A stretch of 64,000 nt of DNA from Bostrychus sinensis (Eukaryota; Chordata; Actinopteri; Gobiiformes; Eleotridae), in NCBI GenBank assembly GCA_020698575.1, contig CM036244.1, positions 12,376,534-12,440,533 of the forward strand, read 5' to 3'. Both the position numbers and the translations under genes were made by a program. Shown in pieces: positions 57,251 through 64,000 of the stretch. The stretch's first letter is position 1. The number at the start of each line of letters is the position of its first letter. A model generated the notes under the pieces. The model did no database searches. It was not told the origin of the DNA and worked only from the letters and a program-made list of their open reading frames with translations.

Positions 57251-58429
57251 GTGTGGGTCCAACAGCCATAAGGCAAGTTTTATTTTACAAAATTAATAAA
57301 CGCATTAGGTTGAATTTTATTGAATCTGCAGTGGTGAGGCTTCGGCCTGCAGCTGGGGTGATGGAGGCAGACTATTAGTGAAAAAGAAACATAAGATTAA
57401 AGCACAACATAACCGTTTCCGCAACAGAAAACACCCAAATACAAGCGCCACCACAACCAATAACTACAGATAAGGTCACCACCAAATGAACCTCCACCAC
57501 CACCAGCTATGTTTACACCAACTGCAGGGCTTATACAACTGCAAGATTTATGTGTGTATGTATGTATGTTTGCAGGCAATCTATATATAGAACAAACAGC
57601 AACCAGCACTGAGCCTGTAAACAGACAGTGCTGTTAGTAAATATTAAAAAGTTGTTTCATAATTTAAGTTAAAGGCAGACCTTCAGAGCATGACAAGAGT
57701 CTGGACTGTTAAGAACCAGAAACAGCCACGTGCACAGGAAGAGGAAGTAGAGTTGTGCACCTCTGACTTTTAAACTTTACCCCTGCCACACTAACCATGC
57801 AGACTCCACCAGGATCTCACAACCAAGAGCACAAACTATTTTTTTTGTTAAGTTGTGTTGGTTCTGTGGTTTCCTCTTCCTGAATTGGGACTGGTTGTAA
57901 TGTCAATCCAAATTACATTTCAAGGTAGTTAATTCTGTCCATTTTTTCAATATTTTAAAAAACAACATCAAAAACTCAAATCAAAAAACACCAGACTAAT
58001 TTGTTGAATAAAACTAGAAAAAAAATAAGTGAAATGGTGGCCAACAACTGGGGGTCAACTTTTTTTTTCCTTCCAAATTACACTGTTCCCACAACCCTAA
58101 GATTATGGGTTAGGGTGAAACACGAACAATTGACTGGAAAATAAGATAATGTGGGAACCTAATTTTGCAAATAAAAAATCCTAAAAATCTGGGAACATAG
58201 AGTTGTGGGAACATAGAAACGCTCTCAACGCCTGCTCAAGACCAAAACATGAGAAGAATCAAAAAACTAACATGGAGGCTCATGTTAGGCAAATACATAC
58301 AAGGCAAGCACGTCACTACAAGCATCACCTACATCAGGACAAAACAATTATTGCTTACAGTGTCCAGAATACCAATCAAATTTCTGTTTTCTCCCCTGAA
58401 CCACACATGATTAGCACCAGACTCCTGAT
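57251..58429. other. No gene; worn repeat pieces
   Basis: 58075-58215 holds GTTCCCACAACCCTAAGATT, GGGTTAGGGT and two GGGAACATAGA motifs, apparently ends of a small decayed element. No exon is seen. Confidence 0.35.
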
Positions 58430-58720
58430 ATACTTCTAGATAAGCGGTCGGAGGAAATTGCACCCTCATACACTTGTTTATCGGATCGCAGTTTATACTT
58501 GCCAGTTGCGAATAACGCTGCTTTATGTGCCCGATCAATAATAGTGCTGTGGATTTCTGACTTGTCGCCGCGGGCTATGTGCAGTCGATCTTATGTAAAA
58601 GGCTGCATGTTTCTCGGTGGTGGGCGGTTTTGCATGACCGTGCTCAACGCAAGACCTAAATAATCCCACTTGAGCTTACAGTATGAGTAATAATGATTTT
58701 TTTCCGCATTAATTACTTTT
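58430..58720. other. Candidate conserved non-coding element
   Basis: A repeat-free, CpG-containing block with GTTTATCGGATCGCAGTTTA, GTGCCCGATCAATAATAGTG, GGCGGTTTTGCATGACC and TCCGCATTAATTAC. No frame is open across it. Of all the candidates its texture is the least like the neighbouring repeats. Confidence 0.4.
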
Positions 58721-59547
58721 TTTTTTTCCCCATTGGCAATACATAGCCTGTGTCATAATCCATAAGAAAATAATATGCATTCAAATTGCTTGGAAACATT
58801 TTGTGATTCTGTTTTTTGTTTTTTTGCTAATCAACATCAGTTTTGCTAAAATAGACATTTTCATATGTTAATTTATGAGTAATTCCTGAACTAGATTAGT
58901 ACAAACCATTCCTTAAACCTTTTACATAACAAGCATGTTCTTTAGAAATGCTCTCTTTTGTGAAATTATCAGTCTTTATATTTATAGATTTTGCTTGTAT
59001 GCTTACAGTTGTATGCCCCAACTATGATTACAGGCTTACAAAACCTGTAAATAATGTAGCTACTGGAAGAGGGCTGTGGAGTGCACACTAGGGGGCATGT
59101 CACACTGAAGCAAACAACAAAAGCAGGACAGCGGTTGGAAGGGAAGAGGCATTAGTGAGCTATGTTTGCCCAACAGAAAAAAAGAGGCCACAGTGTAACG
59201 TCTGAAAACACTGTAGAACGATGGATAATTAAAAAAAAAAAATAGAAACATGGATAAGGTGTTAAGCAGTACAGAATAATTTCTTATATTTTTGTGTTCA
59301 TAAAGTGCACATAACCTTCTTCTCTTTCCTGGAACTCAGACTTTGAACTAACAAATTTATACCACACTCCGTACCAAGAAGAAGTGGCATGAGTGGTTCT
59401 TGGAAATGTCTATACACTTGTTACAACCAGCTCAGCTAAAGTAAAGGGAAGTAACACAACCAAGCTGTAAAATGGTAAATTAAAGTTGACAATTTATTTA
59501 AAAGGGAAATGTAAGTAAAAATGTAACAAAAGTGTCTCCAAGGGCTT
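58721..59547. other. No gene
   Basis: AT-rich; nothing recognised. Confidence 0.35.
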
Positions 59548-60387
59548 TTAAAGGAACTATCCATCCATCCATTTTCTTCCGCTTATCCAGGACCGGGTCG
59601 CGGAGGCAGCAGTCTAAGCAAAGATGCCCAGACTTCCCTCTCCACAGACACTTCCTCCAGCTCTACCGGGGGGACCCCAAGGCGTTCCCAGGCCAGCAGG
59701 GAGACATAGTCCCTCCAGCGTGTCCTAGGTCTTCCCCGGGGCCTCCTCCCAGTGGGACATGCCCGGAACACCTCCCCAGGGAGGCAACCAGGAGGCATCT
59801 GGGACAGATGCCCGAGCCACCTCAACTGACTCCTCTCGATGTGGAGGAGCAGCAGCTCTACTCTGAGCTCCTCCCGGGTGACAGAGCTCCTCACCCTATC
59901 TCTAAGGGAGCGCCCAGCCACCCTGCGGAGGAAACTCATTTTGTTGGGTTTTGCTTCATTCATTGAATCCTGTATTCTCAAAATGCTCACTTTCACAAAC
60001 CTCCGCCTCTCCCTCAAGCCGCCCCAACTTCAGGAAACACTGATCAATCAACAAGCCCTCTACATCCAGTCTGCTCTCATTCATTTATCCAAATAACAGT
60101 GTGTAACTCTGTTTCCACTGACTTATCACAGCCAATTTTCAGTTTATAGTAAAATGGCATCATACAAAAAGTTACAAGAAATTAAAAGCTCTTTTTTGCT
60201 GTTTCTGTTCAAAAGACTGCCCCCTGCTGGTCTAGTCACTTGTTTCTGTATGGCAGTACTGAAGTAATTATTGAAAAAGCTTCAGTCACATAATATTTTT
60301 AAAAAGTTGTAAAACGTGCAGTGCTGTTCTAGAGGTGACCAAGAGTGATTTAAAAATATAAATAAAAGCATAATATAGCCAGTTTAA
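59548..60387 (+). mobile_element. TTAA MITE family A copy carrying a LINE insertion
   Basis: Left edge TTAAAGGAACTAT (59548-59560) and right edge AAGCATAATATAGCCAGTTTAA (60387) with TTAA at both. Between them a LINE 3' end (59561-59944) replaces about 90 bp of the MITE. The MITE then resumes at GCTTCATTCATTGAATCCTG with TACATCCAGTCTGCTCTCAT and AAACGTGCAGTGCTGTTCTAG. Confidence 0.82.
59561..59944 (-). mobile_element. LINE 3' end inside a TTAA MITE (minus)
   Basis: Same family as 37197-37577. On the minus strand the frame from about 60017 to 59583 contains VAGRSLRDRV, VELLLLHIERSQLRWLGHLS, GRRPRGRPRTRWRDYVSLLA and a closing LLPPRPGPG, the C-terminal tail of a LINE protein. The family tail is read as CCATCCATCCATTTTCTTCC on the + strand at 59561. 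Only the tail is present, without endonuclease or reverse-transcriptase motifs. Confidence 0.9.
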
Positions 60388-60894
60388 ATTAAACATTTAT
60401 ATAATGAAATGTATAAAACCTAAATGAAATGTTGTGACCATGGTTTTCCATTATAACAGCATCAGATCTTCTTGGTTCTAGGTCGCCAGCTCTAGGTAGA
60501 TTTCTGTGGGCAGCAGCTGTGCAAATGTTATGGCCATGAATTACTGAACAACAAGTGTTCATGGTATATGAAGTAAAAGCCATAGCATTGATCTACTCTA
60601 AAATTACCTAATGACATGCTGTATCTTGGTGGTTCACCCAATCTCTAACCAGATTTTCAACTTAAAATCTTTGCAGAGACTCTCAATCGACACTATTCTA
60701 GACATCTTACAGATCATCTGGCTAGTCAGGTCCATTCGTCTTTCCCATGGATGTTCTATAATACATCTATGGTCTTTCTATCTGCTCCATCCTAGTCTGC
60801 GCTGCTCTGAATGAACAAGTGTAACATCTTGTGAGGCATATGGGAAAACGTAATCTGGTTTTAACCACTGACTGTATATAAGGAACTTTTTATT
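60388..60894. other. No gene
   Basis: 60640-60815 has ATTCTAGACATCTTACAGAT and similar pieces, with no recognised feature. Confidence 0.35.
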
Positions 60895-61135
60895 TGCCGA
60901 TGAGAATGTAAACTCATTTTAACAGGATAATTTTCTCATTATTACATTATAACAAGAAAACTATCTTGTTTACATAAGAAAGTTATCATGTTAAAATGAG
61001 AAAAATATCTAGTTGCTGGGAGTTATGAGGTTAAACAAGAAAGTTATTATGTTTTAACAAGAAAATGATCTCATTTTAATGTAATATTATTATGTTTTAA
61101 GAAGAAAAAGATCTTGTTATAACGTGAGACTTTCT
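60895..61135. repeat. Imperfect tandem array of hairpin units
   Basis: Repeated half-palindromes such as ACAAGAAAACTATCTTGT, AACAAGAAAATGATCTCATT and AGAAGAAAAAGATCTTGTT alternate with TTATCATGTTAAAATGAG-like spacers, about 40-45 bp per unit and about five units. Each unit can form a small stem-loop. Confidence 0.8.
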
Positions 61136-61219
61136 TGTATAAGAAACACTAATTCAACCAATATTTTTTCTTTCACTGTGGCAGTTAACAGGTGGGTTAC
61201 CCTAAAAATTTGATAACCA

Positions 61220-61961
61220 TACTGTATTTTCTGGACTATATGTCGCTCCAGAGTATAAGTCGCACAAGCCAAAAAATGCATAATGAAGAAGAAAAACATG
61301 TATATAAGTCGCACTGAACTAAGTCACATTTTTTGGGGGGAAATTTATTTGACAAAATCCGACACCAAGAACAGACATTTTATCTTGAAAGGCAAGTTAT
61401 AGTAATAACAGAATAGAGAACAACGGGCTGAATAGGTGTGCGGTTTGCTAACGCATTGATGGTTATTCAGCTACATGAAGCATAAACAACAAACTGAATA
61501 GGTGTCTCATATGTCAGTGTAATATATTAACAGTTATTCACATAACTATAGCATAAAGAACATAATATAACAAGTTCACCAAACTCATGATCTCACTCCT
61601 AATCGCTAAATCCTTTAAATTCTTCATCCTCTGTGTCACTTCTGAACAACTCCGCCAACTCCGGAGGTAGACGAAGCGCCGCTTCCTCCTCTGTGTGGCT
61701 GTCGTCAGACTCAGCATCAGTTCCATTTCCAATTATTTCAGTCTTTCTCAGTTGTCTTTATAGCCTAAGTTGTTAGCGGTAATGTTTACATTTTAAATTG
61801 TCAGTGGTACAGGTGCAGCAGATGCTGGTACACAAGCCTAGAGCGCCCTCTAACAAACATGTGAAATATTTTAATACTGTATATAAGTCGCACCTGATTA
61901 TACGTCGCACCCCTAGCCAGACTATGAAAAAAATTGCAACCTATAGTCCTAAAATACGGTA
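61220..61961 (-). mobile_element. pogo/Tigger-like element, internally deleted
   Basis: The ends TACTGTATTTTCTGGACTAT and complement of TACCGTATTTTAGGACTATA are inverted repeats of about 25 bp. Subterminal TATAAGTCGCAC repeats sit at both sides (61255, 61305, 61880, 61900). The edges are TA. Inside is a short acidic coding remnant (61599-61757, minus). A Tc1/mariner-superfamily, pogo-like origin is inferred from the TA edges and acidic tail. Confidence 0.8.
61599..61757 (-). pseudogene. Acidic C-terminal remnant of a pogo-like transposase
   Basis: A minus-strand frame of 52 codons ends at TAG 61599-61601. It contains AESDDSHTEEEAALRLPPEL then ELFRSDTEDEEFKGF, a strongly acidic end like the C-termini of pogo/Tigger-type transposases. 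A TAA lies just upstream, and the DNA-binding and DDE domains are gone. Not functional. Confidence 0.65.
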
Positions 61962-62054
61962 TATTATTTTGTTAAATGGCTCTGTATCTAGCTCCTGGAC
62001 AGACCCAGTACAAATGTTACAAACGTTCATTTTTTAAAATGTTGTATCTCTCGG

Positions 62055-62205
62055 CTGGACTGGGAACACCTTGGGATTGCCCAGGCAATCTTGGAGCTGG
62101 AGGAAGTGTCTGGAGAGAGGGAAGTCTGGGAATTTCTGGGATTAGACTGCTGCCCCCTGCAACACGGCCCCGGATAAGCAGAAGAAAATGTATGGCTGGA
62201 AATAC
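62055..62205 (+). mobile_element. LINE 3' tail (plus strand)
   Basis: The frame WEHLGIAQ...LELEEVSGEREVWE...GPG* (stop TAA at 62175-62177), then CAGAAGAAAATGTATGGC, is the end of the same LINE family as at 59561, in the opposite orientation. Confidence 0.85.
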
Positions 62206-63369
62206 AAAGATAAATGGTATGTTATGAAATGCTTACTCCACAACATTTCTTCTTCTCTACCTTTATTTTTTATTTTTTTTTATTTTTTCCCAGTAGTACA
62301 TTTATTTTAGGAGATGTGTTTATGGGTTCAGTGCAATGTGTGAAGAAGGATCAAACCACAAACAGAAAAACATTGGACAGCTGAAGAGGATGTTGGAAGT
62401 GGAATTGGCTGGATATAGCAGGAGAATAAAAATACCATGTCTTTTTTCATCGAAAGAGGAAATGGGGAAAAAAAATCATGTTCCCATACAAAAGAAAGAA
62501 TCTAAGGTAGACTGAAAAATGTAATTGCGTGGAAACAAATAATCTAGCAAAGGTAATTTAGAAAAAACATCCTGGAAAGTGTGAATCGAAAGAAGATAAA
62601 TTAGCACAGAGGAAGCAAAGCCAAGATGGAAGAACAGCAGACACATAGCAGTACAGGCGAACCCTGGATAAGAGATGAGGGGCCAGTGTAATAGACACTG
62701 GAGGGAGAAGATAAGACTCTTCGGGATGGACAGGCGGATGTGTTCTGGTGAATAAATGGATAGGTGTTGGATGATGGCTGGTTGGGCGCACGGGTGGGTG
62801 TGTGAAGGCGGTAAATAAGAAAAGATAGAGGGCACGGCGAAGAACTGAAGCGATGCAACATGTTGGTAGAAAATAGGCGTTGAAGTCAAGCAAAGAATGG
62901 CAAAGGCGGTTGGATGTGAAACAACACGCAATAATAATAACAATAATGATAATGACTTTGGGGCTCATATTGCGGAAGCTCTTGATTTGCTGCATGAACG
63001 CTCTGTTTGTCAAAGAAATCGTTTTGCAAAGAAATAAAAATCAGGAGTTGTCCAGATGAGGTTTGCTGTAATTTTACTGGTTTGATTTCAGGGCTGAGGA
63101 AAATATTCAGTTTCAAGGTTAATCATGTTACCACTGCAGAATATATGTCACTAATGGGTTGGGTATATTCCCAGTCAGCCAGGTTGTCATCTAATGAAAT
63201 TGCTAATGTATAAGAGGATAAAGTCATTCTGTAGGTAAAAGGTGACCTTGGAAGAGGAGCAAAATATCTTATACCATGTCGAGATGGAATTCTCTCTTAT
63301 TACACTGAAAGTCCACCTCTATAACAGCATTTCACATTTTACAACCTTTAAAAATTTTGTCTGATTGAA
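62206..63369. other. No gene
   Basis: Overlapping minus-strand frames at 62476-63013 are long by chance and contain no known domain. No splice signals support them. Short (ATA/AATA) repeats lie near 62930-62955. Confidence 0.4.
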
Positions 63370-63645
63370 AGAGAACGTTTAAGTACTCTAATTGGTGCCA
63401 TAAAGAAACAGGTGAAGAGACCAGCAGAGGGCAGCAGAGGATAGAGTGGCATCTTTTGACCACAAACAGAGGGGAAAGAAAGCATTTTATTTCCTTAACT
63501 TTTTAAATGATGGCATTTCGCGACAAAATAAAAAAATAAAAAACAGCTTTGAGGAATCAGTTGAAATAGAGCTGTACACAGTTTTTTTGGATAAATGAAT
63601 AAAAGCAGACTGGATGTAGAGGTTTTTTGTGCTGAAGGCCATACT
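63370..63645 (-). mobile_element. TTAA MITE family A, truncated (minus)
   Basis: CAGGTGAAGAGACCAGCAGA, GGCATCTTTTGACCACAAAC, GAGCTGTACACAGTTTTTTT and AAAAGCAGACTGGATGTAGA are complements of family A blocks. Both TTAA ends are lost. Confidence 0.75.
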
Positions 63646-63930
63646 ATACCAAACCATCTTCTACCACTTAGCCAGTCACTGTTCAGACTGGCTGTTACGA
63701 TACACTGTTTTCATTGAGGACTTGTTTTTCCAGATTACATGAGAGTGGAGCAGCTCCAAACGGCTCCCTGCTGTGAGACCACAACAACTCTTCCAGTGTT
63801 TTCAATAGTTGGCAGATTGGGAAAACGGAAACCCCGTCCTCGTGTAAACAAAAGTTCAAACCACAATCAAATCTTTGCGGATTTGGCAAAACGCGTTGTT
63901 GTCTAAACGGCCCCTTTATTCAGTACTGGT
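63646..63930. other. No gene
   Basis: Nothing recognised. The CAAATCTTTGCGGATTTGGC block at about 63867 may be a transposon remnant. Confidence 0.3.
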
Positions 63931-64000
63931 TATAGAGGTAGCAATCTAAGCAGAGATGCTCAGACTTCCCTCTCCCCAGACAATTCCCCTGGCTCTTTTG
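63931..64000 (-). mobile_element. LINE 3' end, runs off the window
   Basis: GCAATCTAAGCAGAGATGCT, CAGACTTCCCTCTCCCCAGA and CAATTCCCCTGGCTC match the same LINE family tail as at 59590-59660. The rest lies beyond the right edge. Confidence 0.75.

Noticed and set aside
62476..63013. Overlapping minus-strand frames of about 150 codons
   Set aside because: Three overlapping frames are open in the same place with hydrophobic or His/Pro-rich low-information peptides, typical of chance in purine/pyrimidine-biased DNA.
1..64000. CRISPR arrays, bacterial operons or a defence system
   Set aside because: The tandem arrays have no spacers, and all recognisable genes and repeats are vertebrate or eukaryotic transposons; the splice-site and repeat content marks a teleost chromosome.

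Overview
The window reads as a piece of a teleost fish nuclear genome, probably a spiny-rayed fish. It is AT-rich and dominated by introns and intergenic sequence. It holds typical fish repeats: many small hAT-like elements, TTAA-flanked MITEs, a PIF/Harbinger element, Tc1- and pogo-like elements, LINE 3' ends and a Penelope-like remnant. Host coding sequence is very sparse, and there is no bacterial, organellar or viral gene content. All identifications come from reading motifs by eye; no database search was run.

The one host gene I recognise with confidence lies on the + strand. An exon at 11537-11840 encodes the end of the large cytoplasmic loop, the fourth membrane helix and the C-terminal tail of a GABA-A receptor alpha subunit, best matching alpha-6 (alpha-4 is the alternative). 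The exon ends in a donor-like AG|GTGAAC. A strong acceptor 13.7 kb downstream, at 25550, is in phase and would add three codons (D-T-V) and a stop, so 11841-25549 may be the last intron. If the intron is not spliced, a TGA follows at once. The earlier exons were not found and must lie to the left of the window. Two segments of the presumed last intron occur twice within it.

Layout: 1-11.5 kb, upstream intron packed with nested transposons, including a hAT element with a nearly complete BED-finger transposase (6.1-8.3 kb, two frameshifts). 11.5-26 kb, gabra terminal exon(s) and intron with a LINE, MITEs and a Harbinger element. 26-64 kb, a gene desert with MITEs, LINE tails, a Penelope GIY-YIG remnant (38.6-39.1 kb), one weak candidate exon (47.34 kb), and several repeat-free stretches that look like conserved non-coding DNA.

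The most distinctive repeats are: (i) a pair of 1.3-1.4 kb elements carrying the same expanding 21-bp minisatellite, in opposite orientation and 48 kb apart; (ii) a near-perfect fold-back element of about 475 bp in three copies; and (iii) nested insertions whose target-site duplications can be read directly (hAT inside other repeats, a TTAA element inside a Tc1-like element, a LINE inside a TTAA element). I found no convincing new protein-coding system.
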